A stretch of DNA of 64,000 bases from Sulfitobacter sp. LCG007 (GCF_040801785.1 NZ_CP161805.1:124001-188000), one strand, 5' to 3'; shown: positions 53,668 through 63,059, numbered from the stretch's first letter. The notes: generated by a model not told the origin, from the sequence alone. Numbers and translations: made by a program.

Positions 53668-55748
53668 GCCGCGACCACACCGACCAGCGATGGCCGCGCG
53701 TCGAGGCCGATTTCCTCGAAGGAAAGCACCGGGTTCGAAATTCCCTTGGCGCGCATGACCGTGCGCAGGAACCGCCGTCGCCGCGTGTTGGTGGCGATCG
53801 CGGCGTAAATGCCGTTGTGGCTCGCGTCCTGGAGCTTGCGCGACATGTTGTCGGCGAGGTGATTGAAGACGTCGGGGGGCAATGCAATGTCGAGACCCCG
53901 ATCGGCGTCGACCTGATAGGTGTTGAAGGTCTCCTCCCACTCCGGCGCGAGCTGGATGAGGGGCAGCGTGCCGTCCGGCCGGCGCATCTCGGCCACGAGC
54001 TGGAAGCCGAGCCGCTGGCGGACGTGTTCGCAGATCGCCTCCGGCTGGGCGTTCATCCCCCGACCCTCTGCCGTCGCCTCGAGGATCAGCGGCAGGTTGC
54101 GGATCGAGACCTGCTCGTCCAGCAGCAGGCGCAACACCGCATGCAGGACATCGACAGGGACCTTGTCCGGGATCATCTCGTCCAGCAGCTTGCGGTTCGC
54201 TTCGGCGCGGGCCGGGTCCGAGATGTTGACCATCTCTCCAAGCAGGCGGCGCAGGGATTTCAGGGTGAGAAGCCGGCTGAAGTTGCGCTTCACGGTCTCC
54301 AGCAGATGGGTGGCGAGGATTTCGGCCGGGCTGACGATCGTTATCCCCTCGAGCGCCGCCTGTTCCTGATCGCGCCCGTTGATCCAGCGTGCGGGTGCCC
54401 CGTAGACCGGTTCGCGCGTGTCGGTGCCCGAGGGCAGCGATATCGGTGTTTCCGGCATGAGCGCCAGGACCTGGTCGGGGTTGAGCTGCGCGCGCGCCTG
54501 TTCGACACCCTGTATTCTCAGCACATAGGTCCCCAGCGGCAGCGCCGGATTGTCGGTCAGGCGGATCTCCGGAAGAATGAGCCCGAAAACCGAGGCGACA
54601 TGGGTGCGCATGTTGGTGATCCGCGCGTCGAGCCCGGTTCCGGGATCGAGCACCATGCTGACCAGATCCGGCGCGAATTCCACGTGGATGTCGTCAAGTT
54701 CGAGAATGTCTCCAAGCGGCTTGACGCGCTTGGCCGCTTCCTTCTCGACGTCTTTCTCGTCGGGTTTCAGCGCGGATCTGGCGCGTCGGTGCAGCATGAA
54801 GCTGGTGGCGCCAAGCCCGGCGCCGCCAAGCAGGAAGGGCGCGAAGGGCAGGCCGGGAACAAGGGCGAACACCGCCATCAGAAGGCCTACCGTCGCCAGC
54901 GCCGCGGGATAGCGGCCGAGCTGCGAAAGCACCGCCAGGTCGGTAGCGCCCGTGGTTCCGCCGCGCGCCAGCAGCAGGGCCGACGCGATCGAGATGATGA
55001 CGGACGGAATCTGCGAGACCAGTCCGTCGCCCACGGTCAGGATCGCGTAGGTCTCGAAGGCCTGGCTGGCGGGCATGCCATGCACGACGATGCCCATGGC
55101 GAGGCCGGCGACGATGTTCATCAGCGTGATCAGCAGACCGGCGATCGCGTCGCCCTTCACGAATTTCGATGCGCCGTCGAGCGAGCCGAAGAAGGTGGTT
55201 TCCTGCTGCTCGCGCTCGCGGCGCTCCTTGGCTTCCTGATGGGTGATCGCGCCGGCGGACATGTCGCTGTCGATGGCCAGCTGCTTGCCCGGCATCCCGT
55301 CGAGCGCGAAGCGCGCGCTTACCTCGGCCATGCGGGCCGCGCCCTTGGTGATGACCATGAAGTTCACGATCAGCAGCACGCAAAAGACCACGAGACCCAG
55401 AAAGATGCTTCCGCCCATCACGAAATTGGCGAAGCCCTCGATGACTCCCCCTGCCGCGGCCGTCCCCGTGTGCCCCTGTCCGATGATCAGCTTGGTCGAG
55501 GAGACGTTGAGCGACAGGCGCAGCATGAGCGATGCCAGAAGGATCGTCGGGAAGGCCGAGAAATCCAGCGGGCGCTCGATGAACAAGGTGACCGTGAAGA
55601 TCAGGATGGCGAGCCCGAAGGAGGCGGCGAGACCGATGTCGAGCACCCAGGCCGGCATCGGCAAAATCATCATCACGATGACTGCCATAAGTGCAAGCGC
55701 CAGCAGGATGGTCGGGTTGAAAAGCGCCTTCATGGTCAGATTCTGCAT
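53664..55748 (-). CDS. flhA: Flagellar export-gate protein FlhA
   Basis: A 694-residue gate ring protein with eight N-terminal helices and a large cytoplasmic domain. Family blocks: DFSAFPTILLASLMLRLSLN, NVSSTKLIIGQG, FVMGGSIFLGLVVFCVLLIV, DGMPGKQLAIDSDMSAGAIT and KGDAIAGLLITLMNIVAGLA. The C-terminal domain docks export chaperones. GGAG lies ahead of the ATG at 55748, 3 bp from the lytic enzyme's stop; a longer frame upstream is a shadow. Confidence 0.96.
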   Translation of the reverse strand: MQNLTMKALFNPTILLALALMAVIVMMILPMPAWVLDIGLAASFGLAILIFTVTLFIERPLDFSAFPTILLASLMLRLSLNVSSTKLIIGQGHTGTAAAGGVIEGFANFVMGGSIFLGLVVFCVLLIVNFMVITKGAARMAEVSARFALDGMPGKQLAIDSDMSAGAITHQEAKERREREQQETTFFGSLDGASKFVKGDAIAGLLITLMNIVAGLAMGIVVHGMPASQAFETYAILTVGDGLVSQIPSVIISIASALLLARGGTTGATDLAVLSQLGRYPAALATVGLLMAVFALVPGLPFAPFLLGGAGLGATSFMLHRRARSALKPDEKDVEKEAAKRVKPLGDILELDDIHVEFAPDLVSMVLDPGTGLDARITNMRTHVASVFGLILPEIRLTDNPALPLGTYVLRIQGVEQARAQLNPDQVLALMPETPISLPSGTDTREPVYGAPARWINGRDQEQAALEGITIVSPAEILATHLLETVKRNFSRLLTLKSLRRLLGEMVNISDPARAEANRKLLDEMIPDKVPVDVLHAVLRLLLDEQVSIRNLPLILEATAEGRGMNAQPEAICEHVRQRLGFQLVAEMRRPDGTLPLIQLAPEWEETFNTYQVDADRGLDIALPPDVFNHLADNMSRKLQDASHNGIYAAIATNTRRRRFLRTVMRAKGISNPVLSFEEIGLDARPSLVGVVAA

Positions 55749-55750
55749 GC

Positions 55751-56485
55751 TCAGCTCCCCTCCGGCGCGCGCGCGAAAAGGCTGCCGCGGCCCGAGCCGA
55801 GCGGCACGAGCGAACCCAGCCGCGGGGCGCCGCCGCCCGTCTGGAGCAACGGAAAATTGTTCTCGCGCACGATTGGCTTCGCTTCGACACCCAGGGAGGC
55901 GAACTGCTGCGCCGGTTGTTGCCCGGACAGGTCGGCGACGATCCGGTCGAAGCGTCTGATGTAGCGGTTGGCGAACTCGGGCGTGCGCGAATGGTAGGTA
56001 CCGGCGGCCTTGGACCAGTCGCCTGACTCGCGGTAGAGTTCCGCCAGGAAACGGGCGGCGTATCGGGCGTTCTGTACAGGGTCGAACATGTCGTCGATCG
56101 AGGCGAAGGCATGCCCGTGCCACTTGTAGTTCAACTGGAAGCAGCCGACATCGAAACTGCGTGCACCGCGGCGCAGATGCTGTGCCACATAGTCCTTCGC
56201 GGCCTGCTCGCTGTCGAACCAGACACCGGTGCCTTCCATGTTGACGGTCCAGGACCACGGCTCGAGACGGCCGTCACGCGCGCGCCCGGTCTCGGTCCTG
56301 GTGATCGCCCGGAGGACCGACACGGGCACGCCGGCGGCGCGCCCAGCCGATATGGCGGCCTGGTCGCAGACATCCGCGGCGTAGGGGGCGGCGGCGACCG
56401 GTAGAGTGCCGGCGATCACCATACCAGACAGGGCGAGTGCGGCGTAAAATGCGGAAAGAAGACGATATCCGGCGGCGGAAGCCAT
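55751..56485 (-). CDS. Lytic transglycosylase (SLT) of flagellar cluster
   Basis: A 244-residue secreted SLT-family enzyme. Signal peptide AFYAALALSGMVIAGTLPVA; the catalytic Glu is in SVLRAITRTETGRARDG (xxTETG), followed by FDVGCFQLNYKWHGHAF, the GxxQxN-like block, and AARFLAELYRESGDWSKAAG before TYHSRTPEFA. It probably opens peptidoglycan for the rod, replacing the missing muramidase half of FlgJ. Directly upstream of flhA. ATG 56485 used; GTG 56488 is possible. Confidence 0.87.
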   Translation of the reverse strand: MASAAGYRLLSAFYAALALSGMVIAGTLPVAAAPYAADVCDQAAISAGRAAGVPVSVLRAITRTETGRARDGRLEPWSWTVNMEGTGVWFDSEQAAKDYVAQHLRRGARSFDVGCFQLNYKWHGHAFASIDDMFDPVQNARYAARFLAELYRESGDWSKAAGTYHSRTPEFANRYIRRFDRIVADLSGQQPAQQFASLGVEAKPIVRENNFPLLQTGGGAPRLGSLVPLGSGRGSLFARAPEGS

Positions 56486-56585
56486 CACGATCCCCGGTTG
56501 AGACCGCTTTCTGCGGCCGACTTTCTAGGTAACGGTGCGAAGTTTATTTTTCGTGTCTGCGAAGGCGTTTGGCCGATCGGACGGG

Positions 56586-58838
56586 TCAGTTGTCGAAAGC
56601 GTCGGATCCCGGCACGGAGGCGAGGAATTCCGCCAGCGTCGCACGGGCGCGAGCACTTTCCTCTATCGCATCGGCCGACCGCGCAAGCATCTCGTCCCCG
56701 CCATCGACGGGCGCGACGGGGCGAGCCGCGATCGAACGGATCGCGGCATAGTCCGGGCTGTCCTCGGTTACCAGATCGACCCATTGCTGAGACATCCAGG
56801 CAGCGGAGTCGGCCGCCTCGGGCATATCGAGGCTGTCGTAGATGTCACGGGCTGCGGTGCCGTCGCCCTCCATGACAAAGGCTTGGGCTCTCAGTGCTTC
56901 GGCTTCGGGCGATTCCAAACCGATAAGCGCCGCGCGGGCGCGCAGGGCAGAGCCTTCTTCGATCGCAATGCGCGCGGCCAGGATTTGCCGGGCATCATCG
57001 CGTGGCATCTGCGGCACGAACGACAGAAGGTCACGCGCCTGAAGGACGAAACCCAGATCGAAGAGCCGCTCGGCCGTGGCAAGCAGAACCTGCGGCGCGA
57101 CCGGCGCGTTGTCGGGATCAAGCTGCTCGAGCGCGATGTCCAGAAAGGTTATGTCGTCCGAGGCACGCACCAGTTCGGACAGCAATGTCGTACGAAGCGC
57201 ATCCACCCCGGTCGCAGCTTCAGTGGACGCATATTCCTCAAACGCTTGATAGGCCTTGGGAAACTGCCCCGAACGCGCCGAGGCCAGGGCATGCGCGCGC
57301 AGCATCTCCGGAAACATTTCCTGATCCTGCAACTCGTGCACATAGGCTTCGATGAGCATTGCCGTCTCGGTGGAAATCCCGCGTCCTGCGTCGAATCGCG
57401 AGTCTACGTAGCGGATCAGTGCTTCGGGCGATTCCGCGGTGTTGGTTTGCACCACGTCCTGCAAGAGTTCTTCGGCTTCGGATCCATTGCCCCTGTTCAG
57501 TTCAAGATCGGCGTCGGCCAGGGTTGCGATCGGCAACGGCTGCTCGGGCAGCCGGCGCGCATTGCGCAGTGCAAGCTCGGCGTTTTCCGTGTCTCCATAC
57601 TGCAGAAGACGGCTGCCCAGTGCCGGCGCGAGAAACATGCGCAGGTGCGGCGGGAGTTTCAGCAAGGCGCGCAGGGCTGCATCGGCATCGATCGGGCGAT
57701 CTCGCGGCAATTCCTTCGCGGCTAAGATGCCCCACAGAGCCAGATCGCTGTCGCAATCGGCGAACCTGTGCAGCATGCGCGGGTTGGGAGTGTGGCCGTG
57801 ATCCATGATGCTGGCCATGTCGACAAGTTCGGGATGCGCAGCCTGCGCGCCGGGAACAAGACCGAGAACCTGCAACGCTTCCGCGCCGAACCCGAAGTGC
57901 AGGTAAAGCCTGGCCAGATCGAGAGCTGGATCCATGTTTATACGGTCGCGCGCGTCCACGAGGGCGGCGCGCGCCGGTCCGATCTGGAGATTGAAAGGAT
58001 CTGTCGTGGCCCAGGTGTCGATGGCGACCTTTTCGGGGTCGGGGCACACAGTTCCCGAGGTGGTGTATTCGTCGCCTTCGTCACCGGTGGCATCTTCCTG
58101 ACTGTTGCTGATCCTGATGTGATCGTTCGCAGCGGGCGGCTCCGCACCGGGGACGCTGTGCTGGGATGCCGCCGGCGCGGCGGGGCTTTTTGATTCTTCC
58201 TTTTGCGGGGCGGCAGGCGTCACCGCAGTCAGAAGTCCCCTCGATGCGGCATCTGCAAGCCCCACCAGCATCTGGTCGCGCATCGCGTCCAGATGCGCGC
58301 GCTCTGCCGCCCGCTGCGCTGGGTCCCCGGCAACCTCTGACTCTTCGATCCTTTCGCGTGCCGGCGCCAGCGTTCCGAGGCGTTCGGCCCAAAGCAGTTC
58401 GCCGACTTCGAAACCTCCGGTCGCCGGCGTAGCTTCGCGCGCATCCTGCACCGTCAGGGTATCCGGTTCATCAGCCAGGGGCGGACCGTCTGCAATATCG
58501 ATCACCAGATAGCGCCCGTCCTCGACGAATGTGCTTACCGGACAGTCGCAGCCGAGTTGCATGGCGAGCTCTTGGCCGTCCGACCGGATATCAAGGAGAC
58601 GCGTCCGCGGAACGCGCTGGAAGATGCGCCTGGTGTCGTAGCCGTCTTCCTGCCCGGCAATCCTCAGAAGCGGACGTCCCGGCTCTCCCGACATCTCCCA
58701 CGAGGACCCCTGTGGCAAGCGCAGCACGAGGCGCGTGAAAGTTGCGTGCTCTCCCGATCGCACCGAGATCGGTTCGGAACGGGCGGCGCCCGGCAGGAAG
58801 AACTGCAGGACCAAAAGGATTGCCGCGACCCGTATCAT
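56586..58838 (-). CDS. Large periplasmic protein of the motor operon
   Basis: A 750-residue protein with a signal peptide (MIRVAAILLVLQFFLPGAAR) and no catalytic motif I recognise. Residues 25-115 (HATFTRLVLRLPQGSSWEMS, RLLDIRSDGQELAMQLG) resemble an AMIN-like beta domain. After a low-complexity Pro/Ala/Glu stretch, residues about 300-740 form helical repeats resembling TPR/Sel1 arrays (LDLARLYLHFGFGAEALQVL, LRNARRLPEQPLPIATLADA, AQAFVMEGDGTAARDIYDS). The ATG at 58838 overlaps the motA stop, so it is co-translated with motA. A stator or peptidoglycan-side adaptor is inferred. Confidence 0.7.
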   Translation of the reverse strand: MIRVAAILLVLQFFLPGAARSEPISVRSGEHATFTRLVLRLPQGSSWEMSGEPGRPLLRIAGQEDGYDTRRIFQRVPRTRLLDIRSDGQELAMQLGCDCPVSTFVEDGRYLVIDIADGPPLADEPDTLTVQDAREATPATGGFEVGELLWAERLGTLAPARERIEESEVAGDPAQRAAERAHLDAMRDQMLVGLADAASRGLLTAVTPAAPQKEESKSPAAPAASQHSVPGAEPPAANDHIRISNSQEDATGDEGDEYTTSGTVCPDPEKVAIDTWATTDPFNLQIGPARAALVDARDRINMDPALDLARLYLHFGFGAEALQVLGLVPGAQAAHPELVDMASIMDHGHTPNPRMLHRFADCDSDLALWGILAAKELPRDRPIDADAALRALLKLPPHLRMFLAPALGSRLLQYGDTENAELALRNARRLPEQPLPIATLADADLELNRGNGSEAEELLQDVVQTNTAESPEALIRYVDSRFDAGRGISTETAMLIEAYVHELQDQEMFPEMLRAHALASARSGQFPKAYQAFEEYASTEAATGVDALRTTLLSELVRASDDITFLDIALEQLDPDNAPVAPQVLLATAERLFDLGFVLQARDLLSFVPQMPRDDARQILAARIAIEEGSALRARAALIGLESPEAEALRAQAFVMEGDGTAARDIYDSLDMPEAADSAAWMSQQWVDLVTEDSPDYAAIRSIAARPVAPVDGGDEMLARSADAIEESARARATLAEFLASVPGSDAFDN

Positions 58839-59704
58839 GCCGCCGCCTGTTTTACCGCCTTCAGCGCTTCTTCCAGTTCGGAGAACGATGGCCTGTAATG
58901 CGAGGGAGTGTTCTGGCGGCCCACCTCGATGCAGATGTTGGTGGCGTGATTGTGCAGGTTGGCGACCAGGACCTCGCGTATGAGCTGGTAGAAATGCCCG
59001 TCCTCCTCGACCACCGCCTTGACCTTGGAGGCAAAGGGACCGACCAGCCCGTAGGCAAGAAAAACGCCGAGAAACGTTCCTACCAGTGCGCCCCCGATGA
59101 GCTTTCCCAGAACTTCCGGCGGCTGGTCGATACTGGCCATCGTCTTGATGACCCCGAGCACGGCAGCGACGATGCCGAGAGCGGGCAGCCCGTCCGCAAG
59201 CGACTGCAGGGCGTGGCTTGAATGCAGCGCGTGATGCATGTTCGCATCCATCCGCTTTTCGAGCACCTCCTCGACCTGGTGAGGATCGTCGTAGTTCATT
59301 GATGCCGAGCGCATCGTGTCGCAGATCAGCGCCACCGCTTCCTCGTCGGCGATGATCTTGGTATATTTGCTGAAGATCGTGGACTCTGCCGGGTTCTCGA
59401 TATGCTCTTCGATAGCGACGGGATTCTGGCGCGCCAGCCGGATAAGCTCGAACAGCAGGCAGAGCAGGTCGCGATAGTCCTCGGGCTTCCATTTCGGCCC
59501 TTTGAAGACCTTGCTGATGTCCTTCATCGTATGCTTGGCGGAGGCCCCGTCGTTGCTGATGAGAAAGGCACCGAGGGCGGCGCCGCCGATCATCATCATC
59601 TCGAACGGGAGCGATCCGAGGATGATTGCCATCTTGCCTCCGGCAGCGAGATAACCGCCGAAAACCATTATGAAAATCGTTGCGATGCCGATTATGCCGA
59701 TCAT
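58835..59704 (-). CDS. motA: Flagellar stator protein MotA
   Basis: A 289-residue proton-channel subunit with four helices: IGIIGIATIFIMVFGGYLAA, PFEMMMIGGAALGAFLI, LADGLPALGIVAAVLGVIKT and LIGGALVGTFLGVFLAYGLV. The cytoplasmic loop with RSASMNYDDPHQVEEVLEKR carries the charged residues that touch FliG. The partner MotB is not in the window. First base-overlap with the 750-residue gene implies translational coupling. Confidence 0.94.
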   Translation of the reverse strand: MIGIIGIATIFIMVFGGYLAAGGKMAIILGSLPFEMMMIGGAALGAFLISNDGASAKHTMKDISKVFKGPKWKPEDYRDLLCLLFELIRLARQNPVAIEEHIENPAESTIFSKYTKIIADEEAVALICDTMRSASMNYDDPHQVEEVLEKRMDANMHHALHSSHALQSLADGLPALGIVAAVLGVIKTMASIDQPPEVLGKLIGGALVGTFLGVFLAYGLVGPFASKVKAVVEEDGHFYQLIREVLVANLHNHATNICIEVGRQNTPSHYRPSFSELEEALKAVKQAAA

Positions 59705-59772
59705 GCCGTGCCCCGGTGTCGATTCCTCGCTCGGAACATGGCAGATGGAGGTTAAGAAAGCCTCTGCCGACG

Positions 59773-60384
59773 TCAGTTCTTCGGCGCGTTCGCGTTTCTG
59801 CCGGCAAGGATCGCACTGATCGAATAGGCGGCTTGCGGGGAAAGTCCGGTCATGATGCCGGCCGCAGCCTCAGGCTTCATGCGCCCGAGAAAGCCGGCGG
59901 CAAAGACGGGGTCCATCGCCTCGAAGAGCGCTGCGGCATCCTTGGGTTTCATGGCCTCATAGACAGATGTGAGTCGGCCCAGGTCGTCCTCGGCAGCCGT
60001 GTTGGCGATGGCGATGGTCTGGCGCAGCGCTTCTTCGGTCTGCCTCAGAGTCTCGAGACGCCGCTCGATCTCGTCGTCCGCGACGGAGAGCGCCTTCTGA
60101 CGCATCTCGATCTGCTTCTCCTGCTCGCGAATGCGGGCCTCACGCTCCATGAAAGCCTCGAGCAGCGGAGAGAGTGCCTCCCTGTCGGCCGGTATGGCAC
60201 CCGCCACCCCCGCCACGACCTCTTCCGGCTCGGCGGTATCAGCCGCCGCATGTTCGGTCGCGAATGCCTCGCCCACGCCATTGGCCGTCCGGAGCAGGGC
60301 CGAGGCGACAAGGATCCCGGAGATCACCAGGATGGATCCTTTGCCCTGGCGCCGCTTTCTGCGCCTCTGATTTGACTGCGCCAT
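59773..60384 (-). CDS. MotE-like motility protein (MgtE-N domain)
   Basis: A 203-residue protein. An N-terminal anchor (GSILVISGILVASALLR) leads to a coiled coil (EKQIEMRQKALSVADDEIER) and a C-terminal MgtE-intracellular-like domain VYEAMKPKDAAALFEAMDPV then FLGRMKPEAAAGIMTGLSPQ. In Rhizobium MotE assists folding of periplasmic MotC. Here it lies upstream of motA, with the 750-residue periplasmic protein after motA, a comparable arrangement by analogy only. Confidence 0.82.
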   Translation of the reverse strand: MAQSNQRRRKRRQGKGSILVISGILVASALLRTANGVGEAFATEHAAADTAEPEEVVAGVAGAIPADREALSPLLEAFMEREARIREQEKQIEMRQKALSVADDEIERRLETLRQTEEALRQTIAIANTAAEDDLGRLTSVYEAMKPKDAAALFEAMDPVFAAGFLGRMKPEAAAGIMTGLSPQAAYSISAILAGRNANAPKN

Positions 60385-60386
60385 CG

Positions 60387-60818
60387 CTATCCTGCCTTCC
60401 TGTGTCGCATGAACATCGGCTCTGCGGCGCTGTTCGGCGGCTTGGTTTCATCCGCAACCGGCGTTTCGTCCGGGGGCGGAGGCGGGGGCGCCGGAGCGGG
60501 CTCCGGCGGTCGCACTTCTTCTTGCGCTGGAGGTTCCGGGATGTCGTGCAGGGACGCCATCTGCAACTCGAGCTTGCGCGAGATCGCCTCCGCGCGCGCG
60601 GCGAGACCGGTCAGCGTCTCGGCGGATGCAGCCGCGGTGGACTGCGCTGCCGTCAGCGTCTTGCGAAGATCATCGACCTGAGCCGAAAGCACCGCAACGG
60701 CGCCGCCAACACCCTTCTCGAGATCGTTGAAGCGTTTCAGGCGCCGGCCAAGCACAAAACAATAGATTGCGGCGCCCAAAGCACCCGCGACCAGGAGTAT
60801 GTCGGCGATCAGTTGCAT
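60387..60818 (-). CDS. Small single-pass membrane protein, motor operon
   Basis: A 143-residue protein: one N-terminal helix (IADILLVAGALGAAIYCFVL), a coiled coil (VGGAVAVLSAQVDDLRKTLT, AARAEAISRKLELQMASLH) and a Pro-rich tail. Not a family I can name. It sits between fliL and the motE-like gene with tiny gaps (7 and 2 bp), so it belongs to the motor operon. It may be a FliL or stator partner. Confidence 0.7.
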   Translation of the reverse strand: MQLIADILLVAGALGAAIYCFVLGRRLKRFNDLEKGVGGAVAVLSAQVDDLRKTLTAAQSTAAASAETLTGLAARAEAISRKLELQMASLHDIPEPPAQEEVRPPEPAPAPPPPPPDETPVADETKPPNSAAEPMFMRHRKAG

Positions 60819-60825
60819 GCGTACC

Positions 60826-61311
60826 TCAATTCAAGACGAATTCCATGACCAGCAGGTCATTGACCATACCCGGCCCGGTGACGGTCTGGACACGGCGCAG
60901 CATCTGCGAGCGCAGCCGGGCGAGACTGGCCGGATCCTCGATGTCACCGACGTCGAGCGCGCGCAGGTAGCTGTTCAGCACATCGACCGCGCGCGGCAGC
61001 AGCAATTCGACGTCGGCCTCGCGCCCCACCGGCACTTCGAGATCGGCTCGGAATTTCAACAACCTGCTCGACGACCTTTCAGGAAGAGAGATCACCAGCG
61101 GCTCCATGGACACAAAGGCAACGGCCGGCGTGGCTGCGACAGGTTCGCTATCTGCGGCGGTTTCCGGTTCCGACGGCCCCAGAATCATCCCCGACCAGAC
61201 CGCGAAGAATCCGCCCCCACCGCCCGCGAGGGCCAGCACGATTCCGATGATCAGCGGCAGCTTAGAAGGTTTCTTCGGTTCCTCCGTTTCTTCCTGCGGG
61301 GCATCAGACAT
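60826..61311 (-). CDS. fliL: Flagellar basal-body-associated protein FliL
   Basis: A 161-residue single-pass FliL. Helix LPLIIGIVLALAGGGGGFFA, then the conserved domain FVSMEPLVISLPERSSSRLL, KFRADLEVPVGREADVELLL, RAVDVLNSYLRAL and the tail GPGMVNDLLVMEFVLN. It forms rings around stators. Divergent from fliF, with a CtrA-like box between them. Confidence 0.93.
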   Translation of the reverse strand: MSDAPQEETEEPKKPSKLPLIIGIVLALAGGGGGFFAVWSGMILGPSEPETAADSEPVAATPAVAFVSMEPLVISLPERSSSRLLKFRADLEVPVGREADVELLLPRAVDVLNSYLRALDVGDIEDPASLARLRSQMLRRVQTVTGPGMVNDLLVMEFVLN

Positions 61312-61357
61312 CGCTTTCCCATCTCCGTTGACGAAACCGCTTATATACTTGGTTGCA

Positions 61358-61372
61358 CTAACCGATTGTTAA
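61358..61372. promoter_or_regulatory. CtrA-like box
   Basis: CTAA-CCGATTG-TTAA matches the CtrA consensus TTAA-N7-TTAA with one mismatch. It lies in the 119-bp divergent gap, 59 bp before fliF and 47 bp before fliL. CtrA controls flagellar genes in alphaproteobacteria, so it could drive both operons. Confidence 0.5.
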
Positions 61373-61430
61373 GCGGGATGGGGCATTTCTGAGCCCAGCG
61401 CCGGGCAGAAAGTCCGGAGCGCCGGAGGTC

Positions 61431-63059
61431 GTGGTGCAACAAGTATTGAATGCCTGGACGGGACTGGATCTGCGGCGGCAAATTGTCGTCATCGGCGCCG
61501 CCGTCGCAATGTTCTTCGCAGTCCTCGCGATGGCCCGGATGGCCGCTGCGCCATCGATGACGCTGCTGTATTCCGGCCTCGAATCGGGCGCGGCGGGAGA
61601 AGTCGTTCGCGCGCTGGAACAGCGTGGCGCCGTCTACGAAGTTCGCGGCAGCGCTATTTTCGTCGATTCGCGTGACCGTGACACCCTTCGGATGACGCTG
61701 GCGAGCGAAGGACTGCCGGCGAATTCCACGCAAGGCTACGAGCTGCTCGATTCGCTTTCCGGTTTCGGCACGACCTCACAGATGTTCGATGCGGCATACT
61801 GGCGCGCCAAGGAGGGTGAGCTTGCCCGGACCATCGTCTCCAGCGCCAATGTCGCCATGGCGAGGGTTCACATCGCGAATGGCGGATCGAACCCGTTCCA
61901 GCGTGGCGTTACGCCCAAGGCCTCGGTATTTCTTACCCCCAAAGGTGGCGGCGTCAGCGCCCAGCAGGCGAAGGCGGTACGCTATCTGGTGGCTTCCGCG
62001 ATCGCCGGGCTTGAACCCGACGACGTTGCCGTGATCGATGCCAACGGCCAGCTGATCGGCGGCGCGGACGACGTCCCCGCACTCGCCGGGGCGGACCGCG
62101 CGGCGGCGCTGCGCGAAAAGGTCGAGCGTCTGCTCGAGGCGCGGGTCGGCATGGGCAACGCGATCGTCGAGGTGGCCGTCGATACCGTGACCGAAACCGA
62201 ATCGATCCGGGAAAAGCGGTTCGACCCGCAGAACCGCGTGGCGATCAGCACGGACACCGAAGAGCGGAGCAACACCTCCAGCGAAGGTGGCGGGGGCGAC
62301 GTCACGGTTGCCTCGAACCTGCCGGATGAACAGGGCGCAGGCGGCGACAATTCATCGTCGCAAAACAGCGAGACCCGCGAGCGCGTCAATTATGAAGTTT
62401 CTGAAACCGAGCGCGAAGTGGTTCGCGCGCCCGGATCGATCAAGCGTCTGACCGTCGCAGTCCTGGTCAATGAGGTAGCGTCCACTGATGCCTCCGGTGC
62501 GACCAGCTTTGCGCCGCGACCTGACGTCGAACTCGAGGCGCTGCGCGAACTCGTCTCTTCGGCGGTCGGCTTCGACGAGGCTCGGGGCGACATCATAACG
62601 ATCAAGTCGATGGGTCTGCAGAGTCTCGAACCGGTTGGTACGGCGGTCGGGAATTCACTCGCGCAGGGACTGAACTTCGATCTGGTATCGATGATCCAGA
62701 TGGCAGTTCTTGCCGTTGTAACTCTGATGCTGGGCCTTTTCGTCGTAAAGCCGCTGCTGTCCAGGCCAACCCCGCCAGAAAACGCCGGTTCTCCGGCAAT
62801 GCTGCCCGGCGCGTCGGCCGAAAGCGACGGCTTCGAGCTTGGCGAACCCGGGAGCCTGGCGGGTGACCTCCCGGATCTTCCGGATCTTCCCATGCTTTCG
62901 AACTTCGGCGACGGCGGTTCGAACTTTCCCGATCTGCCCATGATGGGTGGTGCATCGTCGGATCCCGTCGACCGGCTTCGGGAGATGATCGGCGAACGCC
63001 AGGAAGAGACGGTCGAAATCCTGCGAAGCTGGCTTGAGGACAAGGAGGAGAATGCCTGA
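61431..63059 (+). CDS. fliF: Flagellar MS-ring protein FliF
   Basis: A 542-residue membrane-ring protein. N-terminal helix IVVIGAAVAMFFAVLAMARM, ring motifs TLLYSGLESGAAGEVVRALE and EGLPANSTQGYELLDSLSGF, DAAYWRAKEGELARTIVSSA, C-terminal second helix FDLVSMIQMAVLAVVTLMLG and FliG-binding tail DRLREMIGERQEETVEILRS. Starts at GTG; a second GTG follows at once. Shares one base with the next gene's ATG (TGATG). Confidence 0.95.
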   Translation: MVQQVLNAWTGLDLRRQIVVIGAAVAMFFAVLAMARMAAAPSMTLLYSGLESGAAGEVVRALEQRGAVYEVRGSAIFVDSRDRDTLRMTLASEGLPANSTQGYELLDSLSGFGTTSQMFDAAYWRAKEGELARTIVSSANVAMARVHIANGGSNPFQRGVTPKASVFLTPKGGGVSAQQAKAVRYLVASAIAGLEPDDVAVIDANGQLIGGADDVPALAGADRAAALREKVERLLEARVGMGNAIVEVAVDTVTETESIREKRFDPQNRVAISTDTEERSNTSSEGGGGDVTVASNLPDEQGAGGDNSSSQNSETRERVNYEVSETEREVVRAPGSIKRLTVAVLVNEVASTDASGATSFAPRPDVELEALRELVSSAVGFDEARGDIITIKSMGLQSLEPVGTAVGNSLAQGLNFDLVSMIQMAVLAVVTLMLGLFVVKPLLSRPTPPENAGSPAMLPGASAESDGFELGEPGSLAGDLPDLPDLPMLSNFGDGGSNFPDLPMMGGASSDPVDRLREMIGERQEETVEILRSWLEDKEENA

